Of a stretch of 48,341 bases of DNA, positions 9,477 to 17,562 are shown in pieces; the stretch's first letter is position 1, and every line of letters starts with the position of its first letter. The notes beneath the pieces were generated by a model. It saw only the letters and a program-made list of their open reading frames with translations, made no database searches and had not been told where the DNA came from. The position numbers were made by a program, and so were the translations under genes. This DNA comes from Streptomyces harbinensis (GTDB lineage Bacteria > Actinomycetota > Actinomycetes > Streptomycetales > Streptomycetaceae). Where the stretch lies: positions 1 to 48,341 of the forward strand of contig NZ_FPAB01000015.1 in NCBI RefSeq assembly GCF_900116145.1. The letters run 5' to 3'.

Positions 9477-9932
9477 ATGGACAATCGCAGCGTCCCCCCA
9501 GGTCCGCCAGGTCCCGCCGGCCGCCGTCCGCGGCGCAGGGACCGGCACGGCCGCGGCATGCGCGGCCCGGTGGCGCCGCCGCAGGTGCCGCTCGCCCTGT
9601 CCCGTTCCGACACCTTCGACGCCCTGGTGCACGAATCGGCCGATCGGCTGCGGCGGCGGCTGCCGCAGCTGGACGGGGTGGACTTCGGCGTACGGGACGT
9701 GCCCCCGCTGCCGCCCGGGGACGACGACATCACCGTGCCGCTGGGCGGGGTGATCCGGGCCAGGACGCCGGCCGCCCGCGATCTCATCGTCGTCTACCGC
9801 CGTCCGGTGGAACTGCGCAGCCGGGACCGCGAGGAGCGGGCGCACCTGGTCCACGAGGTCGTCGTGGAACAGGCCGCCGAACTCCTCGGCCTGGCCCCGG
9901 AGTCGGTGGACCCGCGGTACGGCCAGGAGTGA
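9477..9932 (+). CDS. Metallopeptidase-family (zinicin-like) protein with degenerate active site
   Basis: The 151-residue protein matches the small zinicin-like metallopeptidase family (Rv3259 by position). The N-terminus is basic and Pro/Arg-rich (about residues 1-35), then comes a compact domain beginning LSRSDTFDALVHESADRL. Where active members carry HExxH, this protein has HEVVVEQ near residues 123-129: the first His and Glu remain but the second His is missing, so catalysis is doubtful. A TAAGGT hexamer at 9462-9467 may be its -10. It is divergent from DUF3499 and convergent with the DUF5719 gene. Confidence 0.75.
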   Translation: MDNRSVPPGPPGPAGRRPRRRDRHGRGMRGPVAPPQVPLALSRSDTFDALVHESADRLRRRLPQLDGVDFGVRDVPPLPPGDDDITVPLGGVIRARTPAARDLIVVYRRPVELRSRDREERAHLVHEVVVEQAAELLGLAPESVDPRYGQE

Positions 9933-9950
9933 ACGGGCCGGTGATCGGGC

Positions 9951-11501
9951 TCAGTCGGTGAGGACGGACAGGTCCTCACCGGTCTGCGGCACCGACACCC
10001 GGGAGCGGTCGTCGGGGAGGGTCTGGACGGTGAAGGTGACCATGTCGTCCTCCTTCTTCACCAGGGTGCGCGAGGCGTACAGCGTGCCGCCGTCGAGGCG
10101 TTCGACGGTGATGGCGTAGCGGCCCTTGGTGCCGTCGGGCAGTTCGGGCGCGATGGCCAGGGTGCTCCTGGCCTCCACCGTGTACGTCTCCGGCTCGGGT
10201 GCCTCGCCGCCGTTGCTGCCGCCGGAGAGCGTGACCCGTACCTCGACGGCCTCCTCCGGCGCGACCAGCGAGAGCGTGGTGCCCTTGGCGGTGTTGCCGG
10301 CGACGCTGGCGCGCTGCTCTATGGGCGCGGTGGCCGGGATGAACGCCATCTCCCGCTCGTCGTCCTCGCCCTGGGTCACCCGCAGGCCGACCACCACCGC
10401 GCCGGCCCCGGAGCCGGTGGCGGGGGTGAGGATCAGCGAGCCGGGCTCGCCCTGGGTCAGGTCCTCCAGGTCGATGGCGGTGAGGGTGCGCGAGCGCAGG
10501 GTGATCGACTCGTTGCCGGCCGGGGTGAAGGAGCCGGTGGGGCCGGAGAGGCTGACGTCCAGGGCCACGTCCTCGTCGCCCGGCGCGTAGGCGACCAGCC
10601 GCAGGGTACGGGCGTCGGCGGGGATGCCGGGGAGCACCAGCGGGCCGGTGGTGGCGGAGACCGGGGTCAGCCAGTCGACGCCGAGCTGGGCGTCGGACGC
10701 CTCGATCTGGGCGCCGATCCGGCCGGTGCGCGCGGTGACCTGGACGGCGAGGTCCGCCAGCGGTTCGTCGGTGAGGGTGGACAGCCGTACCGCGACGGAG
10801 GTGCCGCCGGGGACGGTGACGCCCTCGCCGCCGAGTCCGGACTCCAGCCGGCCCTCGGGTCCGTACAGCTGGATGTCGACCACGGTGGGGCCCGCGTCGG
10901 GGTTGGTGAGGTGGACGTAGTCGTTGCGGGCCTCGGCGGTGCTGGCGCCGGCGAACCAGAACTCGCTGTCCGGCGTCTGGCAGGAGGTGCCCAGCAGGCC
11001 CTGCCCGGCGCCGGAGCGCACCGAGGTGGTCTGTTGCACGGTCCAGCCGGGGGCCAGCCGCTGCTCGGCGGTGCCGGTGAGGGCGGGGGCGCCGTAGGTG
11101 TCGACGCTCGCGGAGACCGGGACGCCCGGCTCCTGGAGGGCGACCAGCGGCTCCGGGTCCTGGTCCGCGTCCTCGTCGCCGTCCTCGTCCTCGTCGCCGG
11201 TGCCGAAGCCGGCCACGTACTCGGGGGCGGGCAACAGGTAGGCGTGCCCCTCCTCCCCCTCCTCCTGGCCGTCCGCGCCGTCGCCGTTCCCGTCGCCGCC
11301 GGGGGTGTAGGCGGTGTACTCGGTGGTGGCGAGTTCGGCGCCGGTGGGGCGGGGGCAGGTGAGGGCGGTGCGTTCCACCGGCATGTCGCGGGCCTGGCCG
11401 GCGGGGGCGGTGCTCTGCTCGCCGGAGCCGAGGGAGGCCACGCCGGTGACCGCGACGAGCGCGGTCACCGTGGCCAGCAGGGAGATGGTGGTGCGGTTCA
11501 T
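9951..11501 (-). CDS. DUF5719 family secreted/membrane-anchored protein
   Basis: The 516-residue protein starts MNRTTISLLATVTALVAVTG, an N-terminal signal or anchor helix (about residues 5-22), followed by an acidic Asp/Glu-rich linker (near residues 95-118) and a long beta-rich extracytoplasmic region. The DUF5719 family is found beside the large glycosyltransferase in actinobacteria and probably works with it outside the membrane, but its function is unknown. The ATG overlaps the glycosyltransferase TGA by four bases (ATGA), so the two are translationally coupled. Confidence 0.75.
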   Translation of the reverse strand: MNRTTISLLATVTALVAVTGVASLGSGEQSTAPAGQARDMPVERTALTCPRPTGAELATTEYTAYTPGGDGNGDGADGQEEGEEGHAYLLPAPEYVAGFGTGDEDEDGDEDADQDPEPLVALQEPGVPVSASVDTYGAPALTGTAEQRLAPGWTVQQTTSVRSGAGQGLLGTSCQTPDSEFWFAGASTAEARNDYVHLTNPDAGPTVVDIQLYGPEGRLESGLGGEGVTVPGGTSVAVRLSTLTDEPLADLAVQVTARTGRIGAQIEASDAQLGVDWLTPVSATTGPLVLPGIPADARTLRLVAYAPGDEDVALDVSLSGPTGSFTPAGNESITLRSRTLTAIDLEDLTQGEPGSLILTPATGSGAGAVVVGLRVTQGEDDEREMAFIPATAPIEQRASVAGNTAKGTTLSLVAPEEAVEVRVTLSGGSNGGEAPEPETYTVEARSTLAIAPELPDGTKGRYAITVERLDGGTLYASRTLVKKEDDMVTFTVQTLPDDRSRVSVPQTGEDLSVLTD

Positions 11502-14500
11502 CGCTGGCTGCTCCCGTCGCCGTAATCGGCCGGATAGTCGTACGGCGCCTGGTAGTTCTGCGGGTGCTGCGGCGGCTGGTCCGGCTGGGGGTACGTGCCG
11601 TCCCAGCCGCCGTACTGCTGTTGCTGTTGCTGGTCGTAGTAGCCGGACCAGTCCTGCTGCTGTTGCTGCTGCTGCTGGTCCGGGTAGTAGCCCTGCTGGC
11701 CCGGGATGTAGGCGGGCCCGGGCTGCGGCCCGGTGTCCGCCGCCGGCTGCGGCTGCGCCTGCGGGTCCGGCTCCTGGTCGCGGTCGGGGTCGGGGTCCGC
11801 CGGGGGCTCGGGAGCGTCGCGGTCCGTCCCGGCCGCCGCGGCTTCCGCCGCCTCGGCCGCGGCCCGGCGGCGCGCGCCGCGGCCCTGGGACGGTACGGCG
11901 GCGGCCGGCTCGCCCTCCTCCGGCAGGTCGTCGTCCAGCTCGCGGCGCCGCCCGGGCAGCGCGAGCACCGCGACCACCAGCAGCAGGAAGCCCTGCGTCC
12001 ACACCCACAGGGTGTGGGTGGTGGGCGTGTCGTAGGTGATGGCCAGCTTGCCGCCGCCCTCGGGCAGTTCGAAGCCCTGGGCCCAGCCGCCGACGGTCAC
12101 CGGGGTGAGCGGGGTGCCGTCCAGGGTGGCGGTCCACGCCTCGTCGGCGGTGTCCGCCAGCCGCAGCACGCGCCCGGCCTCGCCCTCCGGCAGGTCGGTG
12201 TGCACCTCGACCGGCCCGGCGGGCAGCGCCTGCGGTGCCTCGCCCGACCCCTCGGCCGGCAGCACCATGACCCGGCCGACCGGGCTCTCCACCCGCCACA
12301 GCGCGCCGCCGTCCTCCTGGCTGAGCCGCTTGAGGCCGGGGGTGGTGTCCAGGACCCGGCGCAGGGCGTCGGGTGAGCCGTCCTGCACCAGCACGTAGCG
12401 CACCGCGTACGCGGCGAGCGCCTCGGTCTGGTCGGCGCCCGAGCCGGCCACCAGGTCGCCGACCGCGCGGGTCAGCGCGGTGTCCTCGCCGAGCAGCCGG
12501 GCCAGGTCGGCGTCGCCGAGCCGGGCGCCGGAGCCGCGGACCAGGGTGTAGGTGACGCGCTGGGTCAGGCCGTCGGCGGCGTCGCTCTCGCCGGCCAGCA
12601 CCAGGGTGCGGGCCTGCTCGCGGGAGGAGGACTCCTCGGCGACGAAGGCCGGCACCTGGACGGGGTCGCGGCGCTGGAGCGGGCCGTCGGCGCCGCTGAG
12701 CATCCAGCCGGCGGCCACCAGCAGCGGCCCGGCGGCGGCAGCGGCGGCCACCGCCACGGCGACCGGCTGCCGCCAGCCGAAGCTCTGGGCGGCGACCCGG
12801 CCGCGCGCCCCGTCGGCGCCGAGGACGGCGGCGGAGAGCAGGGCGAGCCCGTACAGCAGGGTGGCGGGGCCGCTCCAGGCCGTGTCGTTGACCCAGACGG
12901 CGTAGAGCAGCGCGATGAGCGCGCTCGTCCAGGCGGTGCCGATGGCCAGCCGCCGGTCCTGGCGCAGCAGGGCGGCGAGGGCGGCGAGGAGCACGCCGAT
13001 GAGCAGCCAGCTGCCGGGGGTGCCGGGGCCGCCGGGGTTGGCGTTGAGGAGCTGGGTGGCGGTGGCGGCGCCGGTGTCGAAGCGCAGCCCGGCCTCGTGG
13101 CGGAACTCCTCGGGGCTGAGCAGCACCGAGAAGGACCAGGGGGCGAGGAGCAGCAGCGGGGTGAGGACGATCGCGGCGAAGCGCGCGGCCTTGGCGAGGC
13201 GCAGCGCGCCCTCCAGGCGCAGCGGCAGGGCGAGCGAGACCACGGCGAGCAGGACGGCCAGCGGCCACACCACGGGGGTGAAGGCGGTGATGACGGTGAG
13301 CAGCAGCGCGGCGGCCCAGGCGGCGCGCCAGGGTCCCTTGCCGTCCTCGCGGGTGTGTCCCGCGGCGGCGACGGCGCAGCGGGCGAGCGGCGGCAGGGCG
13401 ACGGCGAGGACGGCGGTGCCGATGCGTCCGGCGGCCAGCGCGCCGGTGACGGCGGGCAGGAAGGCGTAGGCGATGGCGGCCCAGGCGCGCAGCAGCCGGG
13501 AGGTGACCAGCGGCTTGGAGGTGAGGTAGGCGCTGGCTCCGGCGAGCGGGACGGAGCAGACCAGGATGGCGGTCATGGCGACGCCGGGGTTGCCGAGCAG
13601 GGCGGAGGCCAGCAGGGCGAGGGCGCCGAGGTAGGGGGGCGCGTTCTCGCTGCCGCCGGTGCCGACGGGCTGCCAGGTGTCCCAGACGCGGTCCCACCAG
13701 GTGGCGACGTCGGCGGGGGCGGGCAGCAGGGCGCCGCCGGCCAGGGCGCCGCCGCCGATGAGGTCGCGGGTGGCGATGGCGGCGATGACGAGCAGGGCCG
13801 CGAACAGGACGAGGCCGGGTTTGCGGGCGAGCCGCTTGAGCCGGGCGAACTGTTCGACCTGGAGGGATTCGGCGTCGTCGTCGGTGGGTCCGGATTCGAC
13901 GGCGCCGCCGTGCCGTCCGCCTCCGCCGGTGGCGGCGGCGGATTCGGAGCGGGCGGAGAGCGAGCCGATGATCTGCTCGACGGTGACCCGGAGGGTGGCG
14001 CCCGCGGGCGGGAACAGCGGTCTCAGTTCGGCCGCCGGGACGGCTTTGGGCCGGCGTTTGCGGGCGGCCAGGATGCGTTCGGGGCGCAGCAGGGTGGCGA
14101 GCAGTCCGGCGGCCTCGTCGAGGGCGCGGCCGGGGAGTTTGCCGACGAGGTAGCCGAGAACGCGCAGCAGGGTGCCCAGGACGATGCGCAGCAGCACCCA
14201 GGGCAGGGCGCGGGCGCGGACGCCGGTGAGCAGGGCGTAGGTGGCGGCGGCCTTGTCGACACGGTGCGGGTTCACGGCGGTGCGGCCGGCGCAGTCGATG
14301 GTGCGGCGTTCGCGGGCGGCGGCCTCGGCGTGCCGCAGGACGGCGCCGGGGGCGACGAGGACGGTGTGTCCGGCGGCGTGGGCGCGCCAGCACAGGTCGA
14401 TGTCGTCGCGCATGAGGGGCAGGCGGCGGTCGAAGCCGCCGAGTTCCTCGAAGACGTCGCGGCGGATGAGCATGCCGGCGGTGGAGACGGACAGGACGGC

Positions 14501-15142
14501 GCGTACCTGGTCGTGCTGGCCCTGGTCCTGTTCGCGGCGGTCGAGGCCGGTCCAGCGGCGTCCGCTGTTGGCGATGGTGACGCCGGCTTCGAGGAGTTGG
14601 CGGCGGTCGTACCAGCCGCGCAGTTTGGCGCCGATGACGGCGGCGGAGGGGCTGGCGTCGGCCTGCCGCAGGAGTTCGGCGAGTGCTTCGGGTTCGGGCG
14701 CGGAGTCGTCGTGGAGCAGCCAGAGCCAGTGGACGGGTTCGCCGTGCGGGAATTCGGGCAGGTCGTAGACGTCGTTGTTCCACGTCCTGGTGACCGGGTC
14801 CCAGGCTTCGGGGCGTTTGAGGTACGGGAGGTCGTCGGGGGTGAGCACGGGTGCGCTGCGGGCGGCCTCGGCGACGGCGGTGCCGAAGCCGGTGCGGCGG
14901 GCGAGGTGCAGCACCCGGTCGGCTCCGAAGGCTTCGGTGACGAGGGCGGCGGAGTTGTCGGCGCTGCCGGTGTCGGCGGCGATGACGTCCTGGACGGGAC
15001 GGTCCTGGCCCAGCAGTCCGGTGAGGACGTCCGGGAGCCAGCGTTCGCCGTCGTGCGAGACGAGCACGGCGGTGACCACATGCTGCGGAAAGGCTGGGGT
15101 GGCGGCGGACTGGTGCGCCGTCGGCTGGCTGTGCACGGACAT
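11498..15142 (-). CDS. Large glycosyltransferase family 2 with multi-pass membrane domain and polyglutamine tail
   Basis: The 1214-residue protein has an N-terminal GT2 domain (about residues 20-300) with VTAVLVSHDGERWLPDVL, a HDDSAPEPEAL acidic motif near 144 and MRDDIDLCWRAH near 257. A middle and C-terminal region (about 320-1085) contains many hydrophobic segments and an extracytoplasmic part ending in a last helix (LWVWTQGFLLLVVAVLALPG). The final 110 or so residues are low complexity, with runs of eight and six glutamines. It probably transfers a sugar from a lipid-linked donor to a cell-wall glycan; donor and acceptor are unknown. It is coupled to DUF5719 and lies downstream of whiB. 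Confidence 0.85.
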   Translation of the reverse strand: MSVHSQPTAHQSAATPAFPQHVVTAVLVSHDGERWLPDVLTGLLGQDRPVQDVIAADTGSADNSAALVTEAFGADRVLHLARRTGFGTAVAEAARSAPVLTPDDLPYLKRPEAWDPVTRTWNNDVYDLPEFPHGEPVHWLWLLHDDSAPEPEALAELLRQADASPSAAVIGAKLRGWYDRRQLLEAGVTIANSGRRWTGLDRREQDQGQHDQVRAVLSVSTAGMLIRRDVFEELGGFDRRLPLMRDDIDLCWRAHAAGHTVLVAPGAVLRHAEAAARERRTIDCAGRTAVNPHRVDKAAATYALLTGVRARALPWVLLRIVLGTLLRVLGYLVGKLPGRALDEAAGLLATLLRPERILAARKRRPKAVPAAELRPLFPPAGATLRVTVEQIIGSLSARSESAAATGGGGRHGGAVESGPTDDDAESLQVEQFARLKRLARKPGLVLFAALLVIAAIATRDLIGGGALAGGALLPAPADVATWWDRVWDTWQPVGTGGSENAPPYLGALALLASALLGNPGVAMTAILVCSVPLAGASAYLTSKPLVTSRLLRAWAAIAYAFLPAVTGALAAGRIGTAVLAVALPPLARCAVAAAGHTREDGKGPWRAAWAAALLLTVITAFTPVVWPLAVLLAVVSLALPLRLEGALRLAKAARFAAIVLTPLLLLAPWSFSVLLSPEEFRHEAGLRFDTGAATATQLLNANPGGPGTPGSWLLIGVLLAALAALLRQDRRLAIGTAWTSALIALLYAVWVNDTAWSGPATLLYGLALLSAAVLGADGARGRVAAQSFGWRQPVAVAVAAAAAAGPLLVAAGWMLSGADGPLQRRDPVQVPAFVAEESSSREQARTLVLAGESDAADGLTQRVTYTLVRGSGARLGDADLARLLGEDTALTRAVGDLVAGSGADQTEALAAYAVRYVLVQDGSPDALRRVLDTTPGLKRLSQEDGGALWRVESPVGRVMVLPAEGSGEAPQALPAGPVEVHTDLPEGEAGRVLRLADTADEAWTATLDGTPLTPVTVGGWAQGFELPEGGGKLAITYDTPTTHTLWVWTQGFLLLVVAVLALPGRRRELDDDLPEEGEPAAAVPSQGRGARRRAAAEAAEAAAAGTDRDAPEPPADPDPDRDQEPDPQAQPQPAADTGPQPGPAYIPGQQGYYPDQQQQQQQQDWSGYYDQQQQQQYGGWDGTYPQPDQPPQHPQNYQAPYDYPADYGDGSSQR
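11615..11677. repeat. CTG/TTG trinucleotide repeats encoding polyglutamine
   Basis: Two uninterrupted trinucleotide runs encode six Gln (11615-11632) and eight Gln (11654-11677) in the glycosyltransferase tail. Such runs are prone to slippage, always in multiples of three here, so tail length may vary among strains without breaking the frame. Confidence 0.85.
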
Positions 15143-15260
15143 CGAGGTGCGGACCCCGGTTCGCTCGGTGGGCTTGGGGACGCGCGCGCCCTGCGGCAGC
15201 GGCGAGTGCGTCGGGGACAGCGCACCACCCTAGCGGCTGGGGGTGACGGCGCTCCGCGTG

Positions 15261-15276
15261 CCGGACGACTGTCCGG
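15261..15276 (-). terminator. Hairpin downstream of whiB, possible terminator
   Basis: CCGGAC and GTCCGG form a perfect 6-bp stem around a GACT loop, 67 bases past the whiB stop and before the glycosyltransferase start. There is no T-run, so termination is possible but weakly supported. Confidence 0.35.
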
Positions 15277-15343
15277 GGCCCACCGGGGAGACGGGTGCCG
15301 GGAATTGAGCGTTTGTGTGGGCGGGATGGCGGCCGGGCCGCGG

Positions 15344-15607
15344 TTATACGGCGGCTTTCTTCAGCCGGCGGCGCTCACGTTCGGACAGTCCGCCCCAGAT
15401 GCCGAAACGTTCGTCGTTGGCGAGTGCGTACTCCAGGCATTCGGAGCGCACCTCGCAGGCCAGGCATACTTTCTTGGCTTCGCGAGTGGAGCCGCCCTTC
15501 TCGGGGAAGAACGACTCCGGGTCGGTCTGGGCGCACAGTGCGCGCTCCTGCCAGCCCATCTCTTCGTCCGCTTCGTTGACCAGCAGTTGGTGGAACAGCT
15601 CGGTCAT
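15344..15607 (-). CDS. whiB: WhiB iron-sulfur developmental transcription factor
   Basis: WhiB is the founding Wbl protein: it binds a [4Fe-4S] cluster and works with WhiA to trigger sporulation septation in Streptomyces aerial hyphae. The 87-residue protein has the four cluster cysteines (Cys25, Cys48, Cys51, Cys57), the GIWGG turn (69-73) and the basic tail RERRRLKKAAV, and is nearly identical, from memory, to S. coelicolor WhiB. The start was set at MTELFHQLLV because it matches that protein and has GAGGGG upstream; an in-frame ATG 13 codons earlier exists. Position next to fbiA and manB matches whiB2 (whmD) of mycobacteria. Confidence 0.95.
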   Translation of the reverse strand: MTELFHQLLVNEADEEMGWQERALCAQTDPESFFPEKGGSTREAKKVCLACEVRSECLEYALANDERFGIWGGLSERERRRLKKAAV

Positions 15608-15690
15608 GTGCGCGCCCCTCGTCGTCCTCTTTGCTTCCCCGTGCATGCCGTCGCTCGGCTCTCGATTGCATGTCGAACGACACGAGTGAA

Positions 15691-15720
15691 ATTACAGGTG
15701 TGACACTCCGGGGCAGTCAA
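15691..15720 (-). promoter_or_regulatory. Candidate whiB promoter
   Basis: On the minus strand TTGACT (15715-15720) and TGTAAT (15691-15696) are 18 bases apart, about 85 bases upstream of the whiB start. A GACAC pentamer, the core of WhiA sites, lies in the spacer on the plus strand (15702-15706), which would fit control by the WhiA/WhiB pair but is too short to prove it. Confidence 0.45.
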
Positions 15721-16092
15721 GCCACGATCTGCCATTCACCCGATGATTCACCCTCTGGCACCACAGCCATACGGAAAGTGTTCAAATCGCCACAAACTAT
15801 GCTCACGCCGCCCTCACACTTGCTTTATCCGATCTTCATTTCGGATGAAAGCAGCTACTGATGCGGTACAACCCTTGACCATCTCCTGTGGGTGACATGC
15901 GTGACTGTGGCCTGCTCCTGACCGCTTCGCACCGCGCATAAACCTTTCCGCAGCGGGCGCGCCCGGATGTGGTGAAAGAATGCGCCAAGGAGTGGTACCG
16001 AGTTGACAACCGGGCCACCCTTCCGAATCAATCGCCTCGCACACATCTTTGCTCCCACCTCACCTTCCGGAAGCTCTGAGACCACCTCACTC
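15721..16092. other. Intergenic region between whiB and the cysteine dioxygenase gene
   Basis: This stretch has no convincing gene and is clearly richer in A+T than its surroundings (about 15760-15860). It holds an inverted repeat ATCCGA/TCGGAT (15827-15832 and 15841-15846) of unknown role. A consensus TTGACA at 16003-16008 may be the -35 of the dioxygenase gene; the same bases supply a TTG that could be read as an upstream start, which I consider less likely. Confidence 0.4.
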
Positions 16093-16584
16093 ATGAACAA
16101 CGACAACGAGATCGCCGGAGATCCCTTCTCCGTGCCGCATCTTCTCCAGCCCGTCGCCGAGCACCCATCCACCGTCGCGCAGTTCGCCGGGATGGCCACC
16201 GCTCTCGCGGGTGATCGTGAGTGTTGGGCCCCCCTGGTGCGGTACGACGAGACCACCCGCTGGTACCACCGGCTGCGCACCGGCCCCGGCTACGAGGTCT
16301 GGCTGCTGAGCTGGGTACCGGGCCAGGGCAGCGGACGCCACGACCACGGCGCGTCCAGCGGCGTGTACACCGTCCTGGAAGGGGCGCTGACCGAGCGCAC
16401 CGGGGACGGCCCGGGCCACCGGATCACACCGGGCCCGCTGCGGGTCTTCGCGCCGGGATTCGTCCACGAGATGGTCAACGACTCCCTCGAACCGGCCGTC
16501 AGCCTGCACATCTACTTCCCCGGCCTGACCGCCATGCCCATGCACCCCCAACGGGCCCGGACGCAGCCGCAGGTGGCCTGCTGA
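16093..16584 (+). CDS. Cysteine dioxygenase family (cupin) protein
   Basis: The 163-residue cupin resembles cysteine dioxygenases, Fe(II) enzymes that oxidise cysteine to cysteine sulfinate. Likely iron ligands are His83 and His85 in RHDHGASSGVYTVLEG and His125 in APGFVHEM. The ATG at 16093 gives the usual MNNDNEIAG-like N-terminus; a TTG at 16003 with AAGGAG upstream would add 30 residues, but that TTG lies in a probable -35 box. Substrate could also be another thiol such as 3-mercaptopropionate. It precedes fbiA by only 12 bases, so it may be co-transcribed with the F420 genes. Confidence 0.8.
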   Translation: MNNDNEIAGDPFSVPHLLQPVAEHPSTVAQFAGMATALAGDRECWAPLVRYDETTRWYHRLRTGPGYEVWLLSWVPGQGSGRHDHGASSGVYTVLEGALTERTGDGPGHRITPGPLRVFAPGFVHEMVNDSLEPAVSLHIYFPGLTAMPMHPQRARTQPQVAC

Positions 16585-16596
16585 CAGACTGGCCGC

Positions 16597-17562
16597 ATGC
16601 GACGCATCGTGGTTCTGTCCGGCGGCATCGGCGGCGCCCGCTTCCTGCGCGGCCTCAAAGGGGCCGCGCCGGACGCGGACATCACCGTCATCGGCAACAC
16701 CGGCGACGACATCCATCTGTTCGGCCTCAAGGTCTGCCCCGACCTCGACACCGTGATGTACACCCTCGGCGGCGGCATCCACGAGGAACAGGGCTGGGGC
16801 CGGGCGGCGGAGACCTTCGCCGTCAAGGAGGAACTGGCCGCCTACGGGGTCGGACCCGAGTGGTTCGGCCTCGGCGACCGGGACTTCGCCACCCACATCG
16901 TGCGGACCCAGATGCTGGCCGCCGGCTACCCGCTCAGCGCCGTCACCGAGGCGCTCTGCCGGCGCTGGCAGCCGGGCGTCACCCTGCTGCCGATGACCGA
17001 CGACCGGGTCGAGACGCACGTCCTGACCGACGCCGAGGACGGCAGCCGCAAAGCCATCCACTTCCAGGAGTACTGGGTACGGCTGCGGGCCGCCGTCCCC
17101 GCGCACGCTGTCGTCCCCGTCGGCGCCGAACAGTCCACCCCGGCCCCCGGCGTCCTGGAGGCCATCGCCGCCGCCGACGCCATCGTCTTCCCGCCGTCCA
17201 ACCCGGTGGTCTCCATCGGCACCATCCTCGCCGTGCCCGGCGTCCGGGAGGCCATCGCGGACGCCGGCGTCCCCGTCGTGGGCCTGTCCCCGATCATCGG
17301 CGACGCGCCGGTGCGCGGCATGGCCGACAAGGTCCTGGCCGCCATCGGCGTCGAGGCCACCGCCGCCGCCGTCGCCCGGCACTACGGCTCCGGACTGCTC
17401 GACGGCTGGCTGGTCGACACCGCCGACACCGCCGCCGTCGCGGCGGTGGAGGCCGCCGGCATCCGCTGCCGCGCCGTCCCGCTGCTGATGACCGACGCGG
17501 CGGCGACGACCGCCATGGCGGCCGAAGCACTCACCCTGGCGAGGGAGTTGACGGCGGCATGA
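16597..17562 (+). CDS. fbiA: F420 biosynthesis transferase FbiA (CofD family)
   Basis: FbiA/CofD joins the three-carbon phospho-unit to the deazaflavin FO. In actinobacteria the donor is now thought to be an enolpyruvyl-diphospho-guanosine, giving dehydro-F420-0. The 321-residue protein has the N-terminal GGIGGARFLRGL (9-20), TVIGNTGDDIHLFGL near 36-50, and VFPPSNPVVSIG near 198-209, all typical of CofD. ATG start; its stop overlaps the fbiB ATG by four bases (ATGA), showing coupling. Confidence 0.95.
   Translation: MRRIVVLSGGIGGARFLRGLKGAAPDADITVIGNTGDDIHLFGLKVCPDLDTVMYTLGGGIHEEQGWGRAAETFAVKEELAAYGVGPEWFGLGDRDFATHIVRTQMLAAGYPLSAVTEALCRRWQPGVTLLPMTDDRVETHVLTDAEDGSRKAIHFQEYWVRLRAAVPAHAVVPVGAEQSTPAPGVLEAIAAADAIVFPPSNPVVSIGTILAVPGVREAIADAGVPVVGLSPIIGDAPVRGMADKVLAAIGVEATAAAVARHYGSGLLDGWLVDTADTAAVAAVEAAGIRCRAVPLLMTDAAATTAMAAEALTLARELTAA

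Noticed and set aside
9951..14783. Single 1600-codon minus-strand frame covering DUF5719 and most of the glycosyltransferase
   Set aside because: Upstream of the ATG at 11501 the translation is Arg/Pro-rich shadow sequence of the glycosyltransferase in another frame; the true proteins are split by the ATGA overlap.
15690..15712. BldD binding site in the whiB promoter
   Set aside because: The palindromic BldD consensus does not fit at the central positions; only a GACAC core is present, which is too short to call.
16003..16092. TTG at 16003 as the dioxygenase start
   Set aside because: It would add 30 residues unlike the family, and the TTG is the first part of a TTGACA -35 box; the ATG at 16093 gives the normal N-terminus.
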